A stretch of 64,000 nucleotides of DNA from Achromobacter spanius (GTDB taxonomy: Bacteria; Pseudomonadota; Gammaproteobacteria; Burkholderiales; Burkholderiaceae_B), in the NCBI RefSeq assembly GCF_003994415.1, contig NZ_CP034689.1:6138001-6202000 (forward strand). Reading direction: 5' to 3'. Position 1 is the first letter of the stretch, and every line of letters starts with the position of its first letter. Of this stretch, positions 1-8,583 are shown piece by piece. The notes beneath the pieces are model-generated. The model was not told the DNA's origin and searched no databases. It saw only the letters and a program-made list of their open reading frames with translations. Position numbers and translations under genes: made by a program.

Positions 1-2
1 GC

Positions 3-578
3 GACACCACCATGGCGATCAAGCAGGCCAATGAATTCGGCCTGATCCAGGGTGGGCAAAAACTGGCCGGGTTGCTCATGTTCATTACCGACGTGGACGG
101 CGTGGGGCTGGAACAGGCGCAAGGCCTGGTGTTGACCAGCGGGTTCTATTGGGACATGGACGAGCGCACGCGCGCGTGGTCCAAGCGCTACGCCGAACGG
201 ATGAAGGGACGCGTGCCGACGATGGCGCAGGCAGGCGTCTATTCCGCCGTGCTGACCTTTCTGAACGGCGTGAAGGAAAGCGGCAAGCTGGAAGGCGACG
301 CGGTGATGAAGCAGATTCGCGGCATGAAGATCGACGACATGTTCGCGCGCAATGCCTATCTGCGCGAAGACGGCCGCCTGGTGCACGACATGTACCTGGT
401 CGAAGTGAAGAAGCCGTCGGAATCCAAGGCGCGCTGGGACTACTTCAAGATCCTGCGCACCATTCCCGGTGACAACGCCTTCCGTCCGCTGGACCAGGGC
501 GGGTGCCCCTTGGTGGCGTCAAAGTCCGTGGCTTCGAAACCCGTGGCTTCCGCATCCGCCCCCACCGCATCCAAATAG
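3..578 (+). CDS. ABC transporter substrate-binding protein, branched-chain amino acid type (3' part)
   Basis: The reading frame is open from the first bases of the window, so the start lies upstream and only about the last 190 residues are present. This part resembles the C-terminal lobe of the LivK-type periplasmic binding proteins (peripla_BP_6): a segment on a protein turning up in new surroundings (TSGFYWDMDERTRAW), then a stretch about oligomeric 'yaavl' helices and a final segment with RLVHDMYLVEVKKP. Full-length relatives are about 380-420 residues, so roughly half is missing. The family delivers amino acids, amides or aromatic acids to a LivHMGF permease in the inner membrane; the ligand cannot be told from this part. 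The tail is a low-complexity run rich in Ala, Ser, Val and Pro. A terminator follows directly, so this is the last gene of its unit. Confidence 0.8.
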   Translation, partial: DTTMAIKQANEFGLIQGGQKLAGLLMFITDVDGVGLEQAQGLVLTSGFYWDMDERTRAWSKRYAERMKGRVPTMAQAGVYSAVLTFLNGVKESGKLEGDAVMKQIRGMKIDDMFARNAYLREDGRLVHDMYLVEVKKPSESKARWDYFKILRTIPGDNAFRPLDQGGCPLVASKSVASKPVASASAPTASK

Positions 579-596
579 TTTTGCTTGCTTGCGTTT

Positions 597-630
597 GGCC
601 GGCCCCGTGCAAACGGCGCCGGCCTTTTTT
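597..630 (+). terminator. Rho-independent terminator after the ABC binding-protein gene
   Basis: A 7-bp GC stem (597-603 with 618-624) contains a further CCG/CGG inner pairing and is followed by six T at 625-630. It sits 18 bases after the stop codon of the preceding gene. Confidence 0.85.
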
Positions 631-741
631 CGCGCGCGGACACGCCGCCTTTGCTTTCAGCCTGGTGTCATTAACCTTTCATTTGCGGCTTCTAGTATTG
701 CTCGTCCCATTCAGGCACAGCCCCCATCGCCAGGAATCAAC

Positions 742-2814
742 ATGAGCAAATCCATCTCTGACAAGATCGTCCGCAACCCCAGCCAGAGCACCCCTTTCAG
801 CGAGATCCTGCAAAAGAACCTGTCGCGCCGCATGGTGATGCGCGGTGGTCTTGCCGCCGCCTTCGCGACGATGACCAGCCTTGGCCTGGCCGGCTGTAAC
901 AGCAGCGACGATGATGATGACGACAACGCCGGCGGTGCACCGACCCCGACGCCTGAAGTCCCGCCGCTCAAGCTCGGTTTCGACTCGCTGTCCACGTCGA
1001 TGACGGATGCTTGCGTCGTGCCGCCAGGCTATGTCGCCCATGTGTTCGCGCCCTGGGGCACGCCGCTGAACGACAACGCGCAGCCCTGGGACCAGAACGG
1101 CAACAACACGTCCAACGATCTGCTCAACTCCATGGGCATGCATCACGACGGCATGCACTTCTTCCCCATCGAAGGCAGCTCCACCGAAGGTCTGCTCGCG
1201 GTCAACCACGAATACATCGACCAGGCCGCCCTGCATCCCGCCGGCCCGACCACGGTTGCCGGCAAGCGCCCCGCGGAAGAAGTGCGCAAGGAAATCAACG
1301 CGCACGGCGTGGCCATTGTGCATGTGCGCCGTGAAAACGGCCGCTGGAACATCGTCAACAACTCGCGCTACAACCGCCGCTTCACGTCGGCCACCGCGAT
1401 GAAGCTGGCCGGCCCCATCGGCGGCACGGATTGGGTCAAGACGCCGTTCTCGCCCAACGGCATGCAAGTGCGCGGCACCAACAACAACTGCGGCAACGGC
1501 TACACGCCGTGGGGCACCTACATCACCGCCGAAGAAAACTGGGCGGCCTGCTTCGTGAACACCGGCGTGCGCCCCGCGCACCAGGTTCGCGTTGGCGTAT
1601 CCGCCGGCCCGGCCGCCCGCTACCAGTGGGAAACCGCCGCGGGCGACCCCACCGAAGTGCTGGGCGAATTCGCGCGTTTCAACGTCACGGAAACGGGCAT
1701 CGACGCCACGCAGGATTGGCGCAACGAAGTCAACGGCTTCGGCTACCTGGTTGAGATCGACCCCTACGACCCCGCCAGCATCGCCACCAAGCGCACCGCC
1801 ATGGGCCGCTTCGCGCACGAAGGCTGCGCCTACAGCAAGCCCGAAGCCGGCAAGCCGCTGGCCTTCTACAGCGGCGACGATTCGCGCTTTGAATACATCT
1901 ACCGCTTCGTGTCCGAAGCGGTGTGGGATCCGAAGGACGCCGAGCGCACCGACCGCCTGGCCGTGGGCGCCAAATATCTGGACAAGGGCACGCTGTACGT
2001 GGCCCGCTTCGACGCCGACGGCACGGGCGAATGGCTGCCCTTGGTGGGCACCACCGTGGGCACCGGCGGCCTCACGCTGGCCGACGAATTCGGCAGCCTG
2101 GACGCCATCCTCATCAACACCCGCGGCGCGGCCGACTTCGTGGGCGCCACCCCGATGGACCGCCCGGAGTGGACCGCCACGCACCCCACCAACGGCGACA
2201 TCTACCTGACGCTGACGAACAACACCAGCCGCAACGCCGGCACCGGCACCAACCCGCCCAACCCGCGCCTGAACAACGTCAACGGCCACATCATCCGCTG
2301 GCACGATGAAGCCGACTCGACCAAGTTCGAGTGGGATATTTTCGTGTTCGGTTCGGATGCCGGCGCCGACGCCGACACCAACCGTTCGGGCCTGACCGCG
2401 CTGAACCAACTGGCCAGCCCCGATGGCATTGCCTTCGACAGCCGCGGCATCCTGTGGATTCAGACCGACAACGGCATCGACGGCGGCCGCAACAACGACG
2501 TGGCGCGCGCCACCAACGACCAGATGCTGGCCGTCATCCCGGGCGCGCTTGCCGACAGCACCGGCACGGGCCCGGCCATCAACGCGTCCAACCAGTCCGA
2601 ACTGCGCCGCTTCTTCGTCGGCCCCAACGAAGCCGAAATCACCGGCTTCGCGTTCACGCCGGACTACACCACCATCTTCCTGAACGTCCAGCATCCGGCC
2701 AACTGGCCGGCCTACGGCACGGATGATGCGACGATTGCCCCCAGCGGCACCGTGCGCCCGCGCGCATCGACGGTGGTGATCCAACGCACCGACGGCGGAC
2801 AGATCGGGGTGTGA
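742..2814 (+). CDS. phoX: PhoX family phosphatase, Tat-exported lipoprotein
   Basis: The protein is 690 residues from the ATG at 742. I chose this start because AGGAA lies just upstream and because the N-terminus then makes sense. A twin-arginine motif (SRRMVM, Arg29-Arg30) is followed by a short hydrophobic stretch and a lipobox LAGC with Cys52, so the protein is probably exported folded by Tat and lipidated. An acidic and Pro/Thr linker (about 54-70) leads into the DUF839/PhoX domain that fills the rest, with features such as GMHHDGMHFFP, LLAVNHEYID and a C-terminal LASPDGIAFD. Family members are periplasmic or surface Ca/Fe-dependent phosphomonoesterases that release phosphate from organic esters. 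No Pho box was identified. Longer in-frame starts from 469 would overlap the upstream gene and its terminator and are unlikely. Confidence 0.88.
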   Translation: MSKSISDKIVRNPSQSTPFSEILQKNLSRRMVMRGGLAAAFATMTSLGLAGCNSSDDDDDDNAGGAPTPTPEVPPLKLGFDSLSTSMTDACVVPPGYVAHVFAPWGTPLNDNAQPWDQNGNNTSNDLLNSMGMHHDGMHFFPIEGSSTEGLLAVNHEYIDQAALHPAGPTTVAGKRPAEEVRKEINAHGVAIVHVRRENGRWNIVNNSRYNRRFTSATAMKLAGPIGGTDWVKTPFSPNGMQVRGTNNNCGNGYTPWGTYITAEENWAACFVNTGVRPAHQVRVGVSAGPAARYQWETAAGDPTEVLGEFARFNVTETGIDATQDWRNEVNGFGYLVEIDPYDPASIATKRTAMGRFAHEGCAYSKPEAGKPLAFYSGDDSRFEYIYRFVSEAVWDPKDAERTDRLAVGAKYLDKGTLYVARFDADGTGEWLPLVGTTVGTGGLTLADEFGSLDAILINTRGAADFVGATPMDRPEWTATHPTNGDIYLTLTNNTSRNAGTGTNPPNPRLNNVNGHIIRWHDEADSTKFEWDIFVFGSDAGADADTNRSGLTALNQLASPDGIAFDSRGILWIQTDNGIDGGRNNDVARATNDQMLAVIPGALADSTGTGPAINASNQSELRRFFVGPNEAEITGFAFTPDYTTIFLNVQHPANWPAYGTDDATIAPSGTVRPRASTVVIQRTDGGQIGV

Positions 2815-2864
2815 TTGACAAGGCGCCGCCCTTCACGGGACGGCGCTGTTGCCGTGCAAACCGA

Positions 2865-2898
2865 CGGGCTGACCGGGCAATGTTGCCTGGTCAGCCCG
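2865..2898. terminator. Long hairpin between convergent phoX and merR-type genes
   Basis: A 16-bp stem with a single G-T pair (2865-2880 with 2883-2898) has a minimal loop and is followed on the plus strand by AATGCATTTT. It lies between two convergent genes (stops at 2814 and 2953). The T tract is weak, so it may work with Rho or serve both directions. A smaller GC hairpin lies at about 2822-2847. Confidence 0.55.
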
Positions 2899-2952
2899 AA
2901 TGCATTTTGAGGGCATGCGCCTCACGCTGCATGTCCATGGCCGTGCCGGTGC

Positions 2953-3942
2953 TCAACCGGCCAGCGGCCACATCCCTTCCGATTGCAGCAGACGGCCCAT
3001 GGCGTTTTCCAGAATGCCGCGCGCCTGGCCCGCGGCTTGCTCCAGCGCCAGATGCAATTGCGCGTCGGCGTCATTGCGTGAGGCGCACTGGGCGCTGTAA
3101 CGCTCGAAGCTGCCCACCATCATGAGCAGCTCGGCAAGATGTCTGGGGCACTCACACGCGATGGGGTTGCGCAGGGCCATGATCTTGGCCAGGGCCTCTT
3201 CGTTGAACGTGATGGCCGCAGCGGGGGCAAGCGCGGCAAGGTTCGTCCCGGCGACCGCCGAGCGGCACAGCGGCGCGAGCTCCGTCAGTTGAGCCGGAAC
3301 GCGCGCCACCAGGCAGCCTTGCGCGCGCAGGGTGCGTATGGTGCTGCTGGCGCAAAAACGGTAGAGCACGACCACGGCGCCGGTCTCGGTCGCGTCGCGC
3401 GCGCGCTGGATGGGTGCAAGCGCATCGGCATCCAGCTCCGAGATTTCAATGATGAGCACGTCGGCATGACGCGGCAGCGAGCCGGCGTCTTCCAGGTGTG
3501 CGCGGGCGCCGATCACATGCACGTCGGGCCCTGCCATAAAGCCCGTGAACCCATCCTGGCCCGTGGACCCACCGTGACCCGTGCCCCCGGCCAAGAGGCG
3601 AGGGGCAAGGGTCGGGCCGAGCGCCACGGCACGCAAGGGCGGCCCGGCCATGCTGGGCTGTGCACCCAGCATGGTTTGCAACTGCTCCAGCGGCAGCATC
3701 GCAAGGGTGCCGATGGCATGCCCCTGATCCACAAGCTGTTTCAACAGGCTGAGGCGTCGGACTTGCTCAGCCGAGTACAGCCGCTGACCGCGCGGCGAGC
3801 GTGCCGGCGAGGACAACTGGTAGCGCCGTTCCCAGACGCGCAGGGTTTCAACAGGCAGACCTGCCAGCTTGGCGGCAACCCCCGTGCGGTAGGTGGCGCT
3901 TGATCCGGCGTCGTCGAGGTCGATATGGGCAATGGATGACAT
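2953..3942 (-). CDS. MerR family regulator with a divergent B12-binding-like sensor domain
   Basis: 329 residues. The N-terminal MerR winged helix (about 17-85) is clear: YRTGVAAKLAGLPVETLRVW, then ERRY and RLYSAEQVRRLSLLKQLVDQG. The C-terminal half has the alternating strands and helices of the CarH/LitR cobalamin-binding fold (HVIGARAHLEDA, ADVLIIEISELDADAL, GAVVVLYRFC). The loop after the first strand, where CarH-type proteins carry D-x-H-x-x-G, here reads LGPTLAPRLLAG and has no histidine. A DVHVIG string lies later, in the second strand, where it cannot be the cobalt ligand in that fold. I infer a regulator of CarH descent that senses something other than B12, or works through protein contacts. 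It diverges from a fasciclin gene, with a paired inverted repeat between them. Confidence 0.8.
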   Translation of the reverse strand: MSSIAHIDLDDAGSSATYRTGVAAKLAGLPVETLRVWERRYQLSSPARSPRGQRLYSAEQVRRLSLLKQLVDQGHAIGTLAMLPLEQLQTMLGAQPSMAGPPLRAVALGPTLAPRLLAGGTGHGGSTGQDGFTGFMAGPDVHVIGARAHLEDAGSLPRHADVLIIEISELDADALAPIQRARDATETGAVVVLYRFCASSTIRTLRAQGCLVARVPAQLTELAPLCRSAVAGTNLAALAPAAAITFNEEALAKIMALRNPIACECPRHLAELLMMVGSFERYSAQCASRNDADAQLHLALEQAAGQARGILENAMGRLLQSEGMWPLAG

Positions 3943-3954
3943 TTTTGACCCGCT

Positions 3955-3990
3955 TATGAACCGATAAAGAGTGGATTTTATAGGTTCAAA
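3955..3990. promoter_or_regulatory. Paired inverted repeat, candidate operator for the MerR/fasciclin divergent promoters
   Basis: Two 15-base arms face each other: TATGAACCGATAAAG (3955-3969) and, on the other strand, TTTGAACCTATAAAA (complement of 3976-3990). They share TGAACC-x-ATAAA and are 6 bases apart. The pair starts 12 bases upstream of the MerR start codon and about 120 bases upstream of the fasciclin start. This is the usual place for a self-binding MerR-type dimer; the assignment is inferred. Confidence 0.6.
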
Positions 3991-4111
3991 GTATGGACGA
4001 AGTGAAAGATGCCGCCTACTCTACCCTCACGCATCGCGTTTTCCAAGTTGCGACGCAATGTTGAGAGCCCGCCATGACGCGGGCGCCAACCCCTCACCTC
4101 TGGAGCACACC

Positions 4112-4567
4112 ATGAAGCGATTTCTGATTGGAACGACGATAGCCCTGGCTTGCGGCTGGGCCAATGCCGCCGACATCGTGGACACAGCCAAATCGGCGGG
4201 CGATTTCAAGACGTTGACCACCGCGGTACAGGCCGCCGGCCTGACCGACACGCTGAAGGGACCGGGTCCCTACACTGTCTTTGCCCCCACTGACGCCGCG
4301 TTTGCCAAGGTGCCGAAGGACAAGCTGGACGCGCTGCTGAAGGACAAGGCCGCGCTGACCAAGGTGCTGACGTATCACGTGGTGCCTGGCAAGGTCATGG
4401 CCAAGGACGTCAAGGCGGGCACGGTCAAGACCGTTGAGGGCAGCCCCATCACCGTGACCGTCGCCGACGGCAAGGTGAAGGTGAATGGCGCCAACGTGGT
4501 CAAGACGGATATTGCCGCCGACAACGGCGTCATCCACGTCATCGACACGGTTCTGATGCCGATGTAA
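4112..4567 (+). CDS. Exported fasciclin (FAS1) domain protein
   Basis: 151 residues from the ATG at 4112, preceded by CTGGAG. A cleavable signal peptide (about 1-20, ending WANA|AD) is followed by one FAS1 domain (about 22-150). The conserved H1 box (GPYTVFAPTDAAFAKVP) and H2-type end (NGVIHVIDTVLMP) are both present, as is the YHVVPG turn between them. Single-FAS1 proteins of proteobacteria are periplasmic or secreted and linked to adhesion or surface association; no enzymatic activity is expected. It is transcribed away from a MerR-type regulator and is its most likely target. A longer frame opens at 3971 but would run through the operator, so the signal-peptide start is preferred. Confidence 0.9.
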   Translation: MKRFLIGTTIALACGWANAADIVDTAKSAGDFKTLTTAVQAAGLTDTLKGPGPYTVFAPTDAAFAKVPKDKLDALLKDKAALTKVLTYHVVPGKVMAKDVKAGTVKTVEGSPITVTVADGKVKVNGANVVKTDIAADNGVIHVIDTVLMPM

Positions 4568-4576
4568 TCCGGGACA

Positions 4577-4597
4577 GCTGCGGGTCACCCCCGCAGC
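4577..4597. terminator. GC hairpin after the fasciclin gene
   Basis: An 8-bp stem (4577-4584 with 4590-4597) with a 5-base loop starts 9 bases after the fasciclin stop. No T tract follows, so termination is not certain; it may protect the 3' end of the mRNA. Confidence 0.4.
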
Positions 4598-4742
4598 CAT
4601 CTCGCCGCAATCGGGGCGCCGAGAAGCAACCATACCTCTAGTTTTGACCTGTACGGATATTCCGGGGGCACGTCATTATCGGACGCGGACCTGACGTCCA
4701 CGGCACGGCTCAAACGCCACGACTTCTTGAGGAGCGGGCCGC

Positions 4743-6041
4743 CTAGGAAACCTGGGGCAATCCAGTGCGGTCGGCCGGCGCCGTTTGCACTTCATGCGAA
4801 ATCGATAGCTGGTTTCGCCCATTTCGCTTGGCCTCGTAAAGCGCGGCGTCTGCCCGCGCGATGAGCGCATCGGGCGTCTCACCCGGCGCAAACTGTGCAA
4901 CGCCAAGCGATAAGGTAAGCGAACCAATTTCCGCGTCGTCATGCGCATGCACGCTGTTGCGGATACGCTCGGCGAGGTGGGTCGCGTCACCAAGCCCGCA
5001 ATCCGCGAGCACAATGACGAATTCTTCACCTCCCCACCGAATCACCGCGTCCTGGCCGCGCACCGCTCGCTGCAGGATTCCGGCGATATCGACAAGAACG
5101 CGATCCCCGGCGAGGTGCCCAAAGTCGTCGTTAATCCGCTTGAAGTGGTCGATATCCGCAATGATCAAGCTAAGTGGATCACCGTCCGCCTGGGCTCTCA
5201 AGAACGCGTCGCGCAGCGCTTTTTCTCCGTGATGACGGTTGTAAAGACCCGTGAGCTTGTCTTTCGTGGCGGCGCGCCATAGCGCCTGTTCCCGTTTCAC
5301 TTGTCGCGACACGTCTTTGCTGACACCGATATGGTGGGTCGCCCGCCCATGATCATCGAATATGGTCGAGATGGTCTGCTCAACGTGAAAGAGCGACCCG
5401 TCACGTCTGCGATTGACGAACGTGGCGCGGAAATCCTGCCCGCGTGAAAGAGCGCGGTACATGGCCGCATAGAAAGCGTCATCGTGCTTGCCGGATTTGA
5501 GTATTGCCGCCGTTTTGTATTTGATTTCAGTCAGTGGATAACCCGTGGCATTTTCAAACGCCGCGTTCACGAAGATGATCCGTGCCCGGGCGTCCGTCAG
5601 CATGACCAGATCGCTTGTTGCGTCGAGGGCGCGTGCCAGCAGACGGTTGGTACGCTCTACGCGCACCAATTCGGAAATATCCTCCTGCACCGAGACAAAA
5701 GACGTGACCACCCCGCTTGCGTCGTGAAGTGGCGAAATATTCCAGCGGACGATGTAATCGGAACCGTCCTTGCGATAGTTTGTCGCAACACCCTCAAAAC
5801 ATCGCCCTTCTTTCAAACAGCAGCGCAGGTCCTCGATGACGTTCGGGTCTGTGGCCGGCCCTTGAAGAATGCTGAGAGATCGCCCGCGCAACTCGTCCAG
5901 GGAATAGCCAGTCATGGCAACGAACGCTGGATTGGCGAACTGAACTCGACATCCCACAGAGAGGTCCGCATCGGTGATGACCAGTGCGTTCCACGTCTGC
6001 ATGAATGCCGCTTCAAATATTCTCTGTTGCGGCGTGCTCAT
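4743..6041 (-). CDS. PAS-PAS-GGDEF diguanylate cyclase with a LOV-like first PAS domain
   Basis: 432 residues, cytosolic (no membrane segment seen). Order: PAS1 about 8-125, PAS2 about 130-250, GGDEF about 262-420. The cyclase signature GGEEF is at 337-341, preceded by the metal-site segment ADIDHFKRINDDFGH, so it should make cyclic di-GMP from GTP. An inhibitory I-site RxxD (RGQD, 328-331) lies exactly five residues before GGEEF, so product inhibition is expected. PAS1 resembles LOV domains (TGYSLDELRGRSLSILQG, then PATDP), but the photoactive Cys of the GRNCRFLQ motif is Leu56, so no flavin-cysteinyl adduct can form. It lies 39 bases after an EAL gene on the same strand, so the two probably form an operon with opposing activities. 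Confidence 0.88.
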   Translation of the reverse strand: MSTPQQRIFEAAFMQTWNALVITDADLSVGCRVQFANPAFVAMTGYSLDELRGRSLSILQGPATDPNVIEDLRCCLKEGRCFEGVATNYRKDGSDYIVRWNISPLHDASGVVTSFVSVQEDISELVRVERTNRLLARALDATSDLVMLTDARARIIFVNAAFENATGYPLTEIKYKTAAILKSGKHDDAFYAAMYRALSRGQDFRATFVNRRRDGSLFHVEQTISTIFDDHGRATHHIGVSKDVSRQVKREQALWRAATKDKLTGLYNRHHGEKALRDAFLRAQADGDPLSLIIADIDHFKRINDDFGHLAGDRVLVDIAGILQRAVRGQDAVIRWGGEEFVIVLADCGLGDATHLAERIRNSVHAHDDAEIGSLTLSLGVAQFAPGETPDALIARADAALYEAKRNGRNQLSISHEVQTAPADRTGLPQVS

Positions 6042-6080
6042 GCGTCTTCCGCTACCCCACCGGGGTGGCCGCGGCGGTGA

Positions 6081-6857
6081 TCAGCTTGCATTGGATATCG
6101 ACGGCATTGCCTTGAATGCAGGCTTCGCGAACAAATAGCCTTGCATGAGGGCGATGCCCTGCGACGCGAGAAAGTCGCGCTCGCCCGTGGTTTCGACCCC
6201 TTCGGCAATGACGCGAATTCCCAAGTCTGTACAGATCGCGTGTACGCCGGCGATGATGCGCTGCCGCGCGGTATCAGCGTCAACACCTCGCACGAGCGCC
6301 ATGTCGAGCTTGATGAGGTCGGGCTGAAAGTCCGCCAGAAGCGTCAAACCCGAGTAGCCCGCGCCAAAGTCATCGATTGCAGTCTGAAAGCCGTACGACT
6401 TGTAGGCCTGGAAGATCTTCAACAGATGATCACGGTCGGTGATGCTCTCACCCTCTATGGTTTCGAAAATGATCCGATTCACCGGAAAGCCGTACTGCTC
6501 TGCGGCCTCAAAGGTCGTGCGTATGCACGCGGCGGGCTGATAGACGGCGTTCGGCATGAAGTTGATGGACAGGAAGCGGTCCATCCCCATCTGGGCAGCC
6601 AGCTCAATCGCCGTCGTGCGGCAACGCTGATCAAAATGATAGCGGTTGGCATCGTTCACTTGCGACAACACGGATGCTGCCGGTTCACCGTGTGGCCCGC
6701 GCACCAGCGCTTCGTAGGCATAGGCCTCGCCGGATGTCAGATCGACGATCGGCTGAAACGCAAACGCCATTTCAATCGAGGTGGTATCACCAGATTTGCA
6801 ACCGTGACACGCGCCGTCTGATACGGCTGGCTTGGCGGAGCCGTGGATTGGAATCAT
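6081..6857 (-). CDS. EAL domain cyclic-di-GMP phosphodiesterase
   Basis: 258 residues forming one EAL domain (about 28-250) with a short N-terminal extension containing CHGC. The catalytic motifs look intact: EAL at 49-51 (YEALVRG), the INFMPN asparagine, ETIEGESI, DDFGAGYSG, the KLD lysine, AEGVET and QGYLF. It should hydrolyse cyclic di-GMP to pGpG. The sequence style is that of the short EAL proteins related to BLUF-EAL photoreceptors, but no BLUF domain is present. It is upstream of the GGDEF gene, 39 bases apart. The start at 6857 has only a weak ribosome-binding site (GCTTGCGAAC), so a later start is possible. The 200 bases on its 5' side up to 7060 contain no gene that I can support. 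Confidence 0.85.
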   Translation of the reverse strand: MIPIHGSAKPAVSDGACHGCKSGDTTSIEMAFAFQPIVDLTSGEAYAYEALVRGPHGEPAASVLSQVNDANRYHFDQRCRTTAIELAAQMGMDRFLSINFMPNAVYQPAACIRTTFEAAEQYGFPVNRIIFETIEGESITDRDHLLKIFQAYKSYGFQTAIDDFGAGYSGLTLLADFQPDLIKLDMALVRGVDADTARQRIIAGVHAICTDLGIRVIAEGVETTGERDFLASQGIALMQGYLFAKPAFKAMPSISNAS

Positions 6858-7060
6858 GTTCGCAAGCGGGAAGGAAAATTTGATGGGCAGACAGGCGCCT
6901 GAGCCCTGAACCGCATGCCGCGCAGCTGCCGCCGAGTCTAAGCTGTAGCGACTTTAACAGATGCGCGAATGACCCCGCGCGGCATGGCCTGGGGTGCCGC
7001 GATCGTCATGACCTTCATCCTGGGGCTTCGAGACCAATCCCGTGCTCGGGTTTGCGCGCC

Positions 7061-8545
7061 TTAGTGCCCCAACGACTTGGCGTCGGCGCCCGCTTTTTCG
7101 TGAATCGCAAATCGGCCAATCATGGTGGCGCTGGCGGCGTTCAGCCCGACGACATCCACGGTCTTGGCTGCGCGACGCAGCTTGATCACGACCTTGTCCA
7201 AGGCGCCAACGGCGGAGATGTCCCAGAAGTGCGCGGCGGACACATCCAGCACGACGTAATCCACGACCTCTTTGAAATCGATGGCTTCGGCAAAGCGTTC
7301 GGTGGAGGCGAAAAACACCTGGCCCGCGTAGTAATAGGTGCGCGTGCGTCCGTCCTCCGACAAGGCGGAAGTCACCGCGAAAAGCCGCTTGACCTTGCCA
7401 GCGAAGAACACACCGCTGAGCAACACACCGACCAACACGCCCCGGGCAAGATCGTGCGTCCAGACCACCACCACAACGGTCGCCACCATCACCACCGACG
7501 ACTGCCAGGGGTGCGTACGCAGGTTGCGGATAGACCCCCAACTGAACGTGCCGATGGACACCATGATCATGACCGCCACCAATGCCGGCATCGGAATCCT
7601 GGCCACCAAGGGCCCCAGCACGACGATCAGGAACAGCAGGAAGGAACCGGCAACGAAAGTGGACAGCCGGGTCGAACCGCCGGACTTCACGTTGATGACG
7701 GATTGGCCGATCATGGCGCAACCGCCCATGCCACCGAAGAAACCCGTCACGAAATTCGCGATGCCCTGGCCCTTGCATTCGCGCCGCTTATCGCTGGGCG
7801 TGTCGGTCAGGTCATCCACGATCTGCGCGGTCATCATTGATTCCAGCAGGCCCACCGCCGCCATGGTCAGCGAATACGGAAGAATGATCTGCAAGGTCTC
7901 GAAGGTGAAGGGCACGTTCGGAATCAGGAACGAGGGCAGGGACGAAGGCAGCTTGCCCATATCGCCCACCGTGTTGACGGGCAGGCCCCAATAAATCGAG
8001 ATGATCGTCAGCACGATGATCGCGATCAAGGGGGACGGCACGGCCCGGGTCAGGCGAGGAAACAGATAGATGATCGCCAGGCCGCCCGCCACCATCACGT
8101 AGGTGATCCAGGTGACGTTGATCAACTGCGGCAGTTGGGCAATGAAAATCAGGATCGCCAGCGCATTCACGAACCCGGTGACGACCGAGCGCGACACGTA
8201 TTGCATCAGCAGATCCAGCCGAAGAAAGCCGGCGATGACCTGGAAGACGCCCATCAGGATGGTGGCGGCGAACAGGTATTCAACACCATGCTGCTTGACC
8301 AAGGGCACCACCAGCACGGCAATGGCGGCCGTGGCCGCCGAGATCATGCCGGGCCGGCCGCCGACCAACGAGATGATCACGGCAATGGAGAACGAGGCGT
8401 AGAGTCCCAGCCTGGGGTCCACGCCGGCGATGATGGAAAAGCCGATGGCTTCAGGGATCAGCGCAAGGGCGACGACGATGCCCGCAAGAATGTCGTTGCG
8501 AGGATTGGCCATCCATTCGCGACGAAAAGAGGAAAGAAAAGACAT
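7061..8545 (-). CDS. SulP (SLC26) family inorganic anion transporter with STAS domain
   Basis: 494 residues. The N-terminal part (about 15-390) has 10-12 hydrophobic segments with the SulP signatures: an early PEAIGFSIIAGVDPRLGLYA, the QVIAGFLRLD segment and a GGMGGCAMIGQSVINVKSGG loop. The C-terminal STAS domain (about 400-490) is cytoplasmic and contains DVSAAHFWDISAVGALDKVV. Bacterial members move sulfate, bicarbonate or dicarboxylates, often with Na+ or H+; the short length and sequence style resemble BicA-like or SulP clade members, but the substrate cannot be fixed from sequence. The gene stands alone, with a leader of over 100 bases that contains a repeated element (8584-8644). Confidence 0.88.
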   Translation of the reverse strand: MSFLSSFRREWMANPRNDILAGIVVALALIPEAIGFSIIAGVDPRLGLYASFSIAVIISLVGGRPGMISAATAAIAVLVVPLVKQHGVEYLFAATILMGVFQVIAGFLRLDLLMQYVSRSVVTGFVNALAILIFIAQLPQLINVTWITYVMVAGGLAIIYLFPRLTRAVPSPLIAIIVLTIISIYWGLPVNTVGDMGKLPSSLPSFLIPNVPFTFETLQIILPYSLTMAAVGLLESMMTAQIVDDLTDTPSDKRRECKGQGIANFVTGFFGGMGGCAMIGQSVINVKSGGSTRLSTFVAGSFLLFLIVVLGPLVARIPMPALVAVMIMVSIGTFSWGSIRNLRTHPWQSSVVMVATVVVVVWTHDLARGVLVGVLLSGVFFAGKVKRLFAVTSALSEDGRTRTYYYAGQVFFASTERFAEAIDFKEVVDYVVLDVSAAHFWDISAVGALDKVVIKLRRAAKTVDVVGLNAASATMIGRFAIHEKAGADAKSLGH

Positions 8546-8583
8546 TGTTTGGCTAACCTGACGTTAGCAAGCGATGCCTCACA

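Noticed and set aside
469..741. Upstream extension of phoX in the same frame
   Set aside because: It would overlap the preceding gene and its terminator, and would bury the Tat signal and lipobox inside the protein.
679..2784. A 701-codon open frame on the minus strand opposite phoX
   Set aside because: It is a shadow of the high-G+C phoX gene. Its protein is a low-complexity mix of Gly, Val, Arg, Ala and His with no domain.
3500..3540. DVHVIG in the MerR-type protein as the cobalamin-binding D-x-H-x-x-G motif
   Set aside because: It lies in the second strand of the domain, not in the loop after the first strand where the ligand His sits in CarH-type folds.
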